NCBI GenBank assembly: GCA_016935755.1
Contig: JAFGQI010000125.1
Span: 86,830-150,829, forward strand
Direction: 5' to 3'
Source: Anaerolineales bacterium
Lineage (GTDB): Bacteria; Chloroflexota; Anaerolineae; Anaerolineales; UBA4823
Length of the DNA: 64,000 nucleotides
The translations under genes and the position numbers were made by a program. This document shows, in pieces, positions 1-7,758 of this stretch (within the stretch, counting starts at the first letter, position 1; each line of letters opens with the position of its first letter). Under the pieces are notes generated by a model. That model was not told the DNA's origin, ran no database searches, and saw nothing but the letters and a program-made list of their open reading frames with translations.

Positions 1-515
1 GAGAAAACCGCCCAGTTAGGAGCGCTGATTAGAACCAATACATCACCAACGGTACCAATTTTTCCAGCCAACAAGGCAGAGATATCGCCCCGGGTGACCA
101 CCAGAACAACACCAACAGCAGCCAGGGAAATCCCCAGGATTTGCTTCCCTAAAAGCTTTTCTCTCAGGATCAACCAGCCCAAGAGCGCCATAAAGATGGG
201 TGTTGTGGCTACAATCCAGGCGGTAGTAGTCGCCTGGGCTGTCACCAGCCCGGTAGACTGGAGCCATTGGTGAAAGGTGATGCCAATAAAACCCAACAAC
301 GCCAGATAAGGCGCTTCCTTAGCGGCAGGTAAGGCAAACTGCTTTCGCCCAACAACAACGATCCCCAGAATCAACACCCCCATAGCAAACCGCAGCCAAA
401 CGACGGTAATGGGAGAAACATACTGCAGGGCAACCTTGGTGGCGACAAAAGACACTCCCCATACCATAACTGCACAGAGCGCTTCAAACATGGCGAGGGT
501 TGCGCTGCGCCGCAT
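1..515 (-). CDS. DMT-superfamily (EamA) transporter, partial
   Basis: Reading the minus strand from ATG at 515 gives an open frame of 171 codons that runs off the left window edge, so the C-terminal part is missing. The N-terminal half shows the drug/metabolite-transporter pattern: four or five hydrophobic helices with short turns, an early VMVWGVSFVATKVAL segment with the typical small-residue packing, and TTTAWIVATTPIFMALLGW in a later helix, typical of one EamA repeat. It would be an inner-membrane exporter or importer of a small metabolite; the substrate cannot be told. The ATG lies two bases after the stop of a small upstream frame (517-657), and a good promoter sits at 727-755. Family is confident, substrate unknown. 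Confidence 0.8.
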   Translation of the reverse strand, partial: MRRSATLAMFEALCAVMVWGVSFVATKVALQYVSPITVVWLRFAMGVLILGIVVVGRKQFALPAAKEAPYLALLGFIGITFHQWLQSTGLVTAQATTTAWIVATTPIFMALLGWLILREKLLGKQILGISLAAVGVVLVVTRGDISALLAGKIGTVGDVLVLISAPNWAVF

Positions 516-516
516 A

Positions 517-657
517 TTACCCCAAACCCGGCAGCCAGGGTATTCCCAGCAGCAGAACCAGTATGGTCAGGGTAAACCAGATCACCGCGCAAAATCCAGG
601 AAAGCAGTGCGCGTCAGAGGGTTTAAGAATACATAAAGCCAGAACGGCTAAATACAT
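517..657 (-). CDS. possible small membrane ORF upstream of the DMT transporter
   Basis: A 46-codon frame from ATG at 657 ends in TAA only one base before the transporter ATG (junction TAATATG). Its second half is one hydrophobic stretch (VIWFTLTILVLLLGIPWLPG) that could cross the membrane once. It lies between the promoter at 727-755 and the transporter, so it would be co-transcribed and could couple translation. There is no strong ribosome binding site and I recognise no family. It may equally be non-coding leader or the remnant of a longer gene. Confidence 0.25.
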   Translation of the reverse strand: MYLAVLALCILKPSDAHCFPGFCAVIWFTLTILVLLLGIPWLPGLG

Positions 658-726
658 ATCCACATCTCAATGATCACATTAAAAAGCGCCATCCGCAACA
701 GCCTATCCCGGCCCAGCGGCGTGGCA

Positions 727-755
727 AATGTATCACCCATCCAAGGGCCTGTCAA
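727..755 (-). promoter_or_regulatory. sigma-70-type promoter for the DMT transporter
   Basis: On the minus strand TTGACA (755-750) is followed after exactly 17 bases by TACATT (732-727). This is a perfect -35 and a 4/6 -10 box. It predicts a start near 720 and a leader of about 200 nt before the transporter ATG, or about 60 nt before the small frame. The site overlaps the untranslated region ahead of the divergent aminotransferase gene. Confidence 0.6.
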
Positions 756-822
756 GATTGCCCTTTTTTGTGATAGGATTCACATATCAAAGAAACCAGA
801 ATTCAATCCCATTGAGGTATTC

Positions 823-2178
823 ATGTCAGACATCACAGATGCAGAAATATTACCGCTTTCCCTTGAGCATGGCTTTTGGACCTGGTCAGCCCAGGGCAAA
901 GTCACCCCCATCCCGATTAAGAAAGCCAAGGGGGTATATTTTTGGGATATCGAAGGCAAACGCTACCTGGATTTCAACTCCATGGTCATGTGCGTAAACA
1001 TTGGGCATGGCAATGAGCGAGTGATTAAGGCGATCGTAGAGCAGGCCCAGGAATTACCTTTCGCAGGCCCTCCCATGGCCTCAAAGCCGCGCGCCACGTT
1101 GGGGAAATTATTATCTGAAATTACCCCCGGCAATCTCAATCGCTTCTTGTTTACCCTGGGAGGAGCGGACGCGAATGAAAATGCCATCAAATTGGCACGC
1201 GCTTATACTGGCAGGCATAAAATCCTGGCCCGCTATCGCTCCTATCATGGAGCCTCGGCTGGCGCTATGGCTGCCACTGGGGATCCTCGCCGCGTAGCCT
1301 GGGAGCCGCTGACCATGCCTGGCGTGGTGCACTTTCTGGATCCATATCGCTACCGTTCCACCTTTCACCGCACTAACCCGGAAATATCCGAAGCGGATTT
1401 CACCCAGGATTACTTAAACCATCTGGAAGAAATCATCCATTATGAGGGGCCAGAAACAATTGCCGCAATCTTGCTTGAAACGGTCACCGGAACAAATGGA
1501 GTCATCATCCCGCCAGAAGGCTACCTGCAGGGTGTACGTCAGTTATGCGATCGCTACGGCATCTTGCTCATCTCCGATGAAGTCATGAGCGGATTCGGGC
1601 GCACCGGGGCATGGTTCGCCGTGAATCACTGGAATATGACGCCCGACCTGATGACCATGGCAAAAGGGTTGACCTCCGCCTATGCTCCGCTTGGCGCGGT
1701 AGCCATGCGCAGCGAGATCGCCGAACATTTCAGCGAGCGGGTATACCAGGGAGGACTAACCTATAACTCGCATCCGATCTGCCTGGCTGCCGCGATTGCC
1801 AACATACAGGTCATGCAAGAGGAGCATCTCATAGAAAGGGCTGCCGCGATGGGCCCCGTCTTACACCGTATGCTGACAGATCTGGGAGAAGCTCACCCCT
1901 CGGTGGGTGAAGTCCGTTCAATTGGCCTGTTTGGGATTATCGAATTGGTGCGCAACCGGCAAACTAAAGAGCCCATCGCTCCTTTCAACGGCAGCAGCCC
2001 AGAGATGGTGGCATTTCGCAAGTATATGCTTGATCATGGTGTTTATATCTATACTCACTGGCATACAGTGCTGATTATCCCTCCGCTGATTATCACCGAA
2101 GAACAACTGGCAGAAGGTTTCGCTATTCTTGATAAAGCATTGGAAATTACAGATAAGGCCGTCAAGAGTTCAGCCTGA
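823..2178 (+). CDS. class III (fold type I) PLP aminotransferase
   Basis: A 451-residue pyridoxal-phosphate enzyme of the class III omega-aminotransferase group. It carries FLFTLGGADANENAIKLARA for cofactor phosphate binding, the SDEVMSGFGRTG segment holding the Asp that contacts the pyridine nitrogen, and MTMAKGLTSAYAPLG with the predicted Schiff-base lysine at about residue 281. I chose ATG 823 because GAGG lies 6 bases upstream and the family similarity begins there; the frame is open further upstream from 670 but that extension looks non-coding. The amino donor is unclear: relatives act on taurine, beta-alanine, GABA or other omega-amino acids. It is followed closely by the rRNA methyltransferase gene, a pairing that suggests no obvious shared pathway. 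Confidence 0.88.
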   Translation: MSDITDAEILPLSLEHGFWTWSAQGKVTPIPIKKAKGVYFWDIEGKRYLDFNSMVMCVNIGHGNERVIKAIVEQAQELPFAGPPMASKPRATLGKLLSEITPGNLNRFLFTLGGADANENAIKLARAYTGRHKILARYRSYHGASAGAMAATGDPRRVAWEPLTMPGVVHFLDPYRYRSTFHRTNPEISEADFTQDYLNHLEEIIHYEGPETIAAILLETVTGTNGVIIPPEGYLQGVRQLCDRYGILLISDEVMSGFGRTGAWFAVNHWNMTPDLMTMAKGLTSAYAPLGAVAMRSEIAEHFSERVYQGGLTYNSHPICLAAAIANIQVMQEEHLIERAAAMGPVLHRMLTDLGEAHPSVGEVRSIGLFGIIELVRNRQTKEPIAPFNGSSPEMVAFRKYMLDHGVYIYTHWHTVLIIPPLIITEEQLAEGFAILDKALEITDKAVKSSA

Positions 2179-2195
2179 TGTTTTTATAAAAGCAC

Positions 2196-3698
2196 GTGAA
2201 CAATATCCCGGATGATTTTTTACGCCTGATGCAGGGCCTGCTGGGCGAAGATTTTTCGCCCTTTCGTGCCAGCCTCGAACAACCTCCCCGGGCCGGACTG
2301 AGGGTAAATACTCTAAAGATTGAACCGCAGGCTCTGCTGCAGAGGCTGCCATATCCTCTCCAACCTGTCCCCTGGTCTGCAGCTGGCTTCTCAATCCTGG
2401 AAAGCCCGGCAGGGACCGATCTCCCTTCCCCTGGCAAACATCCATATCACGCAGCCGGGCTCTATTATTTGCAAGAGCCATCTGCTATGGCTGTTGCAGA
2501 ACTGCTCAACCCACAGCCAGGGGATTTCGTGCTGGATCTGTGCGCGGCGCCAGGAGGAAAAACGACGCATCTGGCAGCCTTGATGATGGATCAGGGCTGC
2601 TTGATCGCCAATGAAATTCACCCTTCCAGAGCGAGGGAATTGGTTGAGAATCTGGAGCGGTGGGGCGTCCATCACACAGCCATTCTAAACGAAACACCTT
2701 CTGGACTGGTGCATCATTTTGGCGCAAACTTTGATAAGGTGTTGGTGGACGCCCCGTGCTCTGGAGAGGGGATGTTTCGCAAAAGCGACACAGCACGCCA
2801 GGATTGGTCCCGCCAGCTGGTGAAGAGCTGCAGCCTGCGCCAATCCGCCATCCTGGAAGACGCGCTCCAATTGGTAAAGCCCGGTGGGTATCTGGCCTAT
2901 TCCACCTGCACCTTCAACCCGCAGGAAAATGAACAGGTGATAGCCCGGGCATTGGATAGAAATCCCGATTTCGACCTGGTCAAAACCACCACTCTGCCCG
3001 GCTCTTCTCCGGGTCAGCCCGACTGGCTGGAACCAGCCCAATCTACGGCAAAATTAGCCCGCGCCACACGCCTTTGGCCGCACCAGATACCAGGCGAGGG
3101 GCACTTTATTGCTTTGATGGTCCGGTTGGGGGATAACAGACAGGCTAAACTCCCAAAAACCGAGCTAGAAACGAGCCGCAGGCCAAAACGCCCAGGGCGC
3201 GCTAACCGCAAAACCCCACAGATTGTTTTGGATATCCCCGCTCACCTGCGGCCGGCATTTGAAGATTTTTGTCGGCTTCACCTGCGGAACAGCCTATTTT
3301 CCGAGAGCATCAGGGAATATAGCCCTGCCCTGGTTGGCTTAAATCTGTACCTAATCCCTGGCATTGCGCCTGACTTAGAGCGCCTAAACGCCATCCGGCC
3401 CGGCTGGTGGCTGGGATCATTTCACGCTGGCAAGAACCCCTCACGAAAACAGGCCCCATACCGTTTTGAGCCCTCCCACGCCCTGGCTCTTGGGCTTACA
3501 AGAGATGATTTCCGGCAAGTTCTCGATCTGGAGCCGGAAAATCCTTCGTTAACGGCTTACCTGAGGGGCGAAATCTTGCCCATACCAGGTGAGGATGGTT
3601 GGGTGGGGATATGTGTGGACGGTTTCCCACTGGGTTGGGGGAAACGCGTCCAGGGTGTGATTAAAAACGCCTATCCAGCTGGATTGCGCAGAGTTTGA
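2196..3698 (+). CDS. rsmF: RsmF/YebU-like rRNA cytosine-C5 methyltransferase
   Basis: A 500-residue SAM-dependent RNA methyltransferase of the NOL1/NOP2/Sun family. The SAM-binding motif DLCAAPGGKTTHLA lies near residue 112. The two conserved cysteines are visible: DAPCSGEGMF with Cys about 188, and YSTCTFNPQENE with Cys about 238, one the catalytic nucleophile and the other needed for product release. A C-terminal extension of about 200 residues, including the PUA-like end (GVCVDGFPLGWGK-type sequence), matches the RsmF architecture rather than RsmB. The likely target is a cytosine in 16S rRNA. The start is GTG at 2196, since the in-frame ATG further in would remove conserved N-terminal sequence. 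It ends 5 bp from a convergent gene. Confidence 0.88.
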   Translation: MNNIPDDFLRLMQGLLGEDFSPFRASLEQPPRAGLRVNTLKIEPQALLQRLPYPLQPVPWSAAGFSILESPAGTDLPSPGKHPYHAAGLYYLQEPSAMAVAELLNPQPGDFVLDLCAAPGGKTTHLAALMMDQGCLIANEIHPSRARELVENLERWGVHHTAILNETPSGLVHHFGANFDKVLVDAPCSGEGMFRKSDTARQDWSRQLVKSCSLRQSAILEDALQLVKPGGYLAYSTCTFNPQENEQVIARALDRNPDFDLVKTTTLPGSSPGQPDWLEPAQSTAKLARATRLWPHQIPGEGHFIALMVRLGDNRQAKLPKTELETSRRPKRPGRANRKTPQIVLDIPAHLRPAFEDFCRLHLRNSLFSESIREYSPALVGLNLYLIPGIAPDLERLNAIRPGWWLGSFHAGKNPSRKQAPYRFEPSHALALGLTRDDFRQVLDLEPENPSLTAYLRGEILPIPGEDGWVGICVDGFPLGWGKRVQGVIKNAYPAGLRRV

Positions 3699-3703
3699 TA
3701 GGC

Positions 3704-4108
3704 TTATCGCTTGCGCCTGGCTGAGCGTCTGGCAGGCTGCCGCAGGGGTGGGGAATCCAGAGGCCCATAACGGGATGGCCCCAGCAGGCTGTACAGAATA
3801 GAATAGAGAACCATCAGCAGCGCGAATCCAACCATCATCAGCACCAGCGATACAACCAATACGGCTACCGATATGGGTAAATCTCGGTTGATGATCGGAA
3901 TCCTTAGTGGATGCATCAAGGCGAAGAGTGTGGGAAGCCAGGGGGTACTTCGCTCAGCATTTTCATTAACCAGGACAACTGCCCCCGCGTAAGAAAGCAG
4001 CGGGATCAGAATGATCATGACACATCCGATGCCTCTCCAAATCGGGTGAATCGTCCACGGGCGTTTTGTTTCTGCTGCTTGGGTTGAAAACCTGCCATAC
4101 TTACCCAT
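3704..4108 (-). CDS. small two-helix membrane protein, unknown
   Basis: A 134-residue protein with two strong transmembrane segments (about residues 25-46 and 75-105), a short extracytoplasmic loop between them, and a very basic C-terminal tail rich in Arg and Pro that should lie in the cytoplasm. ATG 4108 is preferred over the longer frame from 4147 because it has a near-perfect GGAGG six bases upstream and overlaps the stop of the upstream FAD/2Fe-2S gene (ATGGGTAA). That overlap makes it the last gene of the molybdenum hydroxylase operon. I do not recognise the family. It could anchor a partner protein at the membrane, but nothing in the sequence shows that. Confidence 0.65.
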   Translation of the reverse strand: MGKYGRFSTQAAETKRPWTIHPIWRGIGCVMIILIPLLSYAGAVVLVNENAERSTPWLPTLFALMHPLRIPIINRDLPISVAVLVVSLVLMMVGFALLMVLYSILYSLLGPSRYGPLDSPPLRQPARRSARRKR

Positions 4109-5549
4109 CTTTAGCCTCCACCATGCTGGCTTGTTCAATAGCCTCAATGATTTTGTAATAGCCGGTACAGCGGCACAGGTTGCCTGTCAGAGCCTGGCGT
4201 ATTTCATCACGTGTCGGATGTGCTCTTTCCTCCAGAAGCTTGACGGCGGACATCACAAACCCAGGCGTACAGTAACCACACTGCACGGCACCCTCATCAA
4301 CGAACGCCTGTTGAACAGGGTGCAGCTGATCATCCACAGCAATGCCTTCCACAGTCACAATCTCCGCGCCGTGCGCACGAGCAGCCGGCACCAGGCAGCT
4401 CATCACTGCCAGACCATCCAGGAAGACAGTGCAGGCGCCGCACTCGCCTTCTGCGCAGCCCTCCTTTGTCCCTGTAAGCAGAGCATCTTCTCGCAGCAAT
4501 CTGAGCAGCGTTTTATTATGTCCACCTTGAAAACTATATTCTTTGCCATTGATGCGTGTCACGATCCTGGAACCGTCTGCGTGGCATACCCCTTCTGCCA
4601 ACTGGGCTGCCTTATCAGCGCCCTTCCCCCACAGCAGGATGGGATGAGCCGGGAAATCTCGACGCTCATTGCCCTGCCAGATGCCCTGTAAACTGCGCTC
4701 CACGCAAATGGTCGCCATTTGCTGGCGGTAAGCTGCCGAACCGCGTACATCATCGATCGGGCGAGCCGCCTGCCCGGCCAGTTCAGATGTATGATGGATA
4801 ACAGCTTCGCTCAACTCTCGACCTTGTAAATAAATTTCAGCATGCTGTGCATGAATGATCGTAGGAGCCACTGAGCCCAGCGTGATTTGTGCGCTCTCAA
4901 TTTTATGCCCGGTTATTCCATTCCCCCCGCCACCCGCAAAGTTTACGATGACCGCAGCATTCACAACAGAGATTGCCTGGGCCCGCCGCAAACCAAGTTT
5001 ATAAAACATGCCGCGCTGGTCAGGCCTCAAAGCCGGGAAAGCGATATCCACCAGCATTTCATCGGGCTGCATGACGGTGCGCCGTACACCTGTATAAAAC
5101 TCGGCCAATGGCACCACCCGCTCCCCACGCACGGAGGCCAGATGAACAGCAGCGCCTAACGCCATCAGGGGAGTGATCGTATCATTGGCTGGCGAAGCAG
5201 TGATGATATTTCCTGCCACCGTCCCCCGGTTGCGAATTTGAGGAGCGCCCACCGACCAGGCTGCCTGAGCCAGGGGGAAAGCCCTTTCGACGAGTAATTT
5301 CGAGACCACACAATGATTGTGAGTCACCATTGGCCCCAGATGGATGATCTCATCCTCATCCATCATGATTTCATCCAGGCAGGGGACTCGACTGATATCC
5401 ACCAGGGCCTCAATTCCCGTGCGAACACCCCGCTCGATCTCAAGGATTAAATCTGTAGCCCCAGCCACAATACGGGCGCGTTGACCGAACTCAGCCAGGA
5501 CTTTCAAAGCCTCATCTATGCTGGTCACGCTGTAGTAATTACGCCACAT
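4101..5549 (-). CDS. molybdenum hydroxylase FAD subunit fused to 2Fe-2S subunit
   Basis: A 482-residue fusion in an unusual order. Residues about 1-290 form a CoxM/XdhB-like FAD domain, with VAGATDLILEIERG near the N-terminus and the flavin-contacting IRNRGTVAGNIITASPANDT segment, followed by a CO-dehydrogenase flavoprotein C-terminal domain. Residues about 315-482 form a CoxS/XdhC-type iron-sulfur subunit: CAEGECGACTVFLDG for the plant-type 2Fe-2S cluster, then GAVQCGYCTPGFVMSA and GNLCRCTGYYKI for the second cluster. Both act in electron transfer from a molybdopterin subunit. No dedicated large subunit is adjacent; the only one in this operon (7759-10785) already has its own 2Fe-2S domains. 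GGAG precedes the ATG by 7 bases. It follows xdhC by 28 bp. Confidence 0.88.
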   Translation of the reverse strand: MWRNYYSVTSIDEALKVLAEFGQRARIVAGATDLILEIERGVRTGIEALVDISRVPCLDEIMMDEDEIIHLGPMVTHNHCVVSKLLVERAFPLAQAAWSVGAPQIRNRGTVAGNIITASPANDTITPLMALGAAVHLASVRGERVVPLAEFYTGVRRTVMQPDEMLVDIAFPALRPDQRGMFYKLGLRRAQAISVVNAAVIVNFAGGGGNGITGHKIESAQITLGSVAPTIIHAQHAEIYLQGRELSEAVIHHTSELAGQAARPIDDVRGSAAYRQQMATICVERSLQGIWQGNERRDFPAHPILLWGKGADKAAQLAEGVCHADGSRIVTRINGKEYSFQGGHNKTLLRLLREDALLTGTKEGCAEGECGACTVFLDGLAVMSCLVPAARAHGAEIVTVEGIAVDDQLHPVQQAFVDEGAVQCGYCTPGFVMSAVKLLEERAHPTRDEIRQALTGNLCRCTGYYKIIEAIEQASMVEAKDG

Positions 5550-5577
5550 CGATATGCTCCATAATAGTTATATTTTT

Positions 5578-6405
5578 TTATTTTACTTGCTCATAATTGA
5601 TCTGAGTTGATGGTCGGCGGGACATCACGCTGCCGTCGCCGCCCTGGCGAAGCATGATAATCTCCGCCAGGATGCTGACCGCGATCTCCTCCGGCGTTTC
5701 AGCATTAAGCTCCAGCCCGATTGGGGAATGGATGCGGTCCAGTTTTTCAACCGGTACACCATTCTCGATCATTTCTTTATAAGCGGTCATCCATCGCCGC
5801 CGTGAGCCGATCACGCCAATATAGGCTGCAGGGGTATTCAATAACGCCGGCAGACCCTCGACATCCACATTTGTCCCCCGGGTAGTCAAAACCAGATAAG
5901 TCCATGGGGTGATCTCGAGATGATTGGGAAGCTCAACCATTCGCGTCGGGATATATCGATCAGCATCTGGTGCAGCCTGGGGGTTGCATAATTCTGGGCG
6001 ATCATCATTCACCACCACATAAAAACCCAGCCAGTGCGCCAGGTGCACCACCGCTTTTCCCACATGTCCGCCGCCAATGACCACTAAAGTTGGTTTCGGT
6101 AAAATGGGTTCCACATATATCTCCAACTGCCCGCCGCAAACACCCGGATCGCCGCGACTGGGATCAGACATGTTGTATTCTAACAGACGTGGGCTGCCAT
6201 CCGCAATCGCCTGCTGTGCTTCGGCAATGACCCGGTTTTCCACCTCCCCTCCACCCACCGTGCCGACAATGGATCCATCCAGATAGACCAACATCTTGCT
6301 GCCTGTATGGCGAGGAGTAGAGCCATTGCTACGAACAATCGTGCACAGCACGCCAGGCTGATTCTTTAGCTCTAATTCAGCCAGCGCTTGAAAGACACTC
6401 ATCAT
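5578..6405 (-). CDS. xdhC: XdhC family molybdenum cofactor maturation/insertion protein
   Basis: A 275-residue XdhC/CoxI-type protein. The N-terminal domain has VGTVGGGEVENRVI near residues 47-60 and GVCGGQLEIYVEP near 88-100. The C-terminal part is a Rossmann fold with LVVIGGGHVGKAVVHLA (Gly-rich loop at 111-116) and the family signature YIGVIGSRRRW. XdhC proteins bind molybdenum cofactor, promote exchange of an oxo for a sulfido (or selenido) ligand, and pass it to the hydroxylase. Its place between hydroxylase genes fits that role. The start overlaps the previous stop (TAATGATG) with GGAGG just upstream; either of two adjacent ATGs could be used. Confidence 0.9.
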   Translation of the reverse strand: MMSVFQALAELELKNQPGVLCTIVRSNGSTPRHTGSKMLVYLDGSIVGTVGGGEVENRVIAEAQQAIADGSPRLLEYNMSDPSRGDPGVCGGQLEIYVEPILPKPTLVVIGGGHVGKAVVHLAHWLGFYVVVNDDRPELCNPQAAPDADRYIPTRMVELPNHLEITPWTYLVLTTRGTNVDVEGLPALLNTPAAYIGVIGSRRRWMTAYKEMIENGVPVEKLDRIHSPIGLELNAETPEEIAVSILAEIIMLRQGGDGSVMSRRPSTQINYEQVK

Positions 6406-7754
6406 TAATCCTCCAGTAATCCCAGAACCACCGGTAAGAGCTGCTTCTTACGGGAAACAACCCCTGTCGCCAGCCGCGTTCCATCCACCTGGCGAGGATA
6501 GGGTAAATCTTCCAGCACAGGTGGGGCATTAACCATCACCAACCGGCTGGAATTGTTCACCACATCTGTCACCATCAGCATGGCAAAATCCAGGGCGCGC
6601 CGCTGACGCAGATCTTCCAGGGCTTTCTTCAGGTTGTCTAAATGTTCATCAATCTGCAAGAGATCCGTTACCTCTGCCTGAGCAATCGCGAAATTGAAGC
6701 CTCCGGCTTCGTAGGTTTTTAGATCCGTGCTAACGATCTCCTCAGGATCACGCGTGGCAAGCCCTGTGCCAGAGCGCAGCACCTGCTGCCCGTAGGATTG
6801 TATCGTTTCGCCCGGCAACGGGCCATTGCGAACAAATGCCCAGCGCGCCAGGCGTTCAGCCGCGCGGCGATCGCGGTCGGTGGTGGTTGGCGAGGTGAGA
6901 ATAAGAGTATCCGAGAGCAGCCCGGCCAGTAAAATACCCGCGATTTGCGGTGGAGCGCTCAAGCCAGCCTCCTCAACCCTTTCTGAGACTAAGGTGCTGG
7001 TGCTTCCCACCACATCCACCGAGAAACGAATCGGGGCATGGGTGGACATATTCCCCAACCGGTGGTGATCCAGGATTTCGATCAACTCAGCCTCATCCAC
7101 TGCACCCAGGGCCTGACCGGGTTCATTATGATCTACCATGATCAATCTTATCCGAGGCGGATTTAGAACATCTCGCTGCCGGCATACGCCCAGGTAGTGT
7201 CCATTATCATCCACGATCAGAAAATCGATGTGCTCTTCCCGTAAAATCCGGTTGAGCACATCCCGGATGCGCGTGCTCGATTGGAACCTCGGCACACCGA
7301 CATCACAGGCTTCCCGGCAAGGCTGGTCAAGAATCTCAGCAATCTTCATTTCCTGCCGGCGAGGGTGCGGGCCAACCAGCTTAGCCAGATAATTAAACAG
7401 GCTCAGCCCGGTGATCAGGCCAATGGGTACCCCATCTTCAGGATGGATGACCGGAGCAATCCCGCCTGTCCGGTTCAAAATCGTCCAGGCTTCGCGCAAT
7501 GGGCTGTCGGGCGTGGTTGTATCCAGGCGGCGCATGACAGATTCAAAGCGCGGCGAAGCATCCGTGAGCAGCATGGGCGCCTCCAGGTTCAACGTTTTCA
7601 ACACCCAGGTGGTCTGGGGGTTGGTCGCCCCGGCCCGGCAGGCTACGGCATCCGCTTTATCCCGCTCGCGCAGCAGCCAGGCATAGCCGATGGCGGCTGC
7701 AATAGAGTCTGTATCCGGATTCACATGGCCGATGACATGAATGCGGCTCATCAT
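6405..7754 (-). CDS. family II (DHH) inorganic pyrophosphatase with CBS domains
   Basis: A 449-residue protein with the DHH-phosphoesterase layout of manganese/cobalt family II pyrophosphatases. It shows HVIGHVNPDTDS at residues 6-17, MVDHNEPGQ at about 207, the DHH triplet at 229-231 and a C-terminal DHHA2-like domain. Inserted after the first motif (about residues 65-200) is a CBS-domain pair, as in adenine-nucleotide-regulated CBS-pyrophosphatases. The expected reaction is PPi to 2 Pi, with CBS domains sensing AMP/ADP/ATP. It starts 4 bases after the stop of the molybdopterin subunit gene (GGAGG upstream) and overlaps xdhC, so it is embedded in the molybdenum operon. That context is odd for a housekeeping enzyme. 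I saw no DRTGG insert between the CBS motifs, but did not test for one. Confidence 0.85.
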   Translation of the reverse strand: MMSRIHVIGHVNPDTDSIAAAIGYAWLLRERDKADAVACRAGATNPQTTWVLKTLNLEAPMLLTDASPRFESVMRRLDTTTPDSPLREAWTILNRTGGIAPVIHPEDGVPIGLITGLSLFNYLAKLVGPHPRRQEMKIAEILDQPCREACDVGVPRFQSSTRIRDVLNRILREEHIDFLIVDDNGHYLGVCRQRDVLNPPRIRLIMVDHNEPGQALGAVDEAELIEILDHHRLGNMSTHAPIRFSVDVVGSTSTLVSERVEEAGLSAPPQIAGILLAGLLSDTLILTSPTTTDRDRRAAERLARWAFVRNGPLPGETIQSYGQQVLRSGTGLATRDPEEIVSTDLKTYEAGGFNFAIAQAEVTDLLQIDEHLDNLKKALEDLRQRRALDFAMLMVTDVVNNSSRLVMVNAPPVLEDLPYPRQVDGTRLATGVVSRKKQLLPVVLGLLED

Positions 7755-7758
7755 AGAG

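Noticed and set aside
371..592. Open frames at 43-267 and 371-592 on the minus strand
   Set aside because: They are out-of-frame shadows of the DMT transporter, whose true frame is open through position 1 and reads as a clear membrane transporter.
4131..4691. 186-codon plus-strand frame with many Cys and His
   Set aside because: Antisense of the 2Fe-2S region of the FAD/2Fe-2S fusion gene; the Cys codons are mirrored composition, not a motif.
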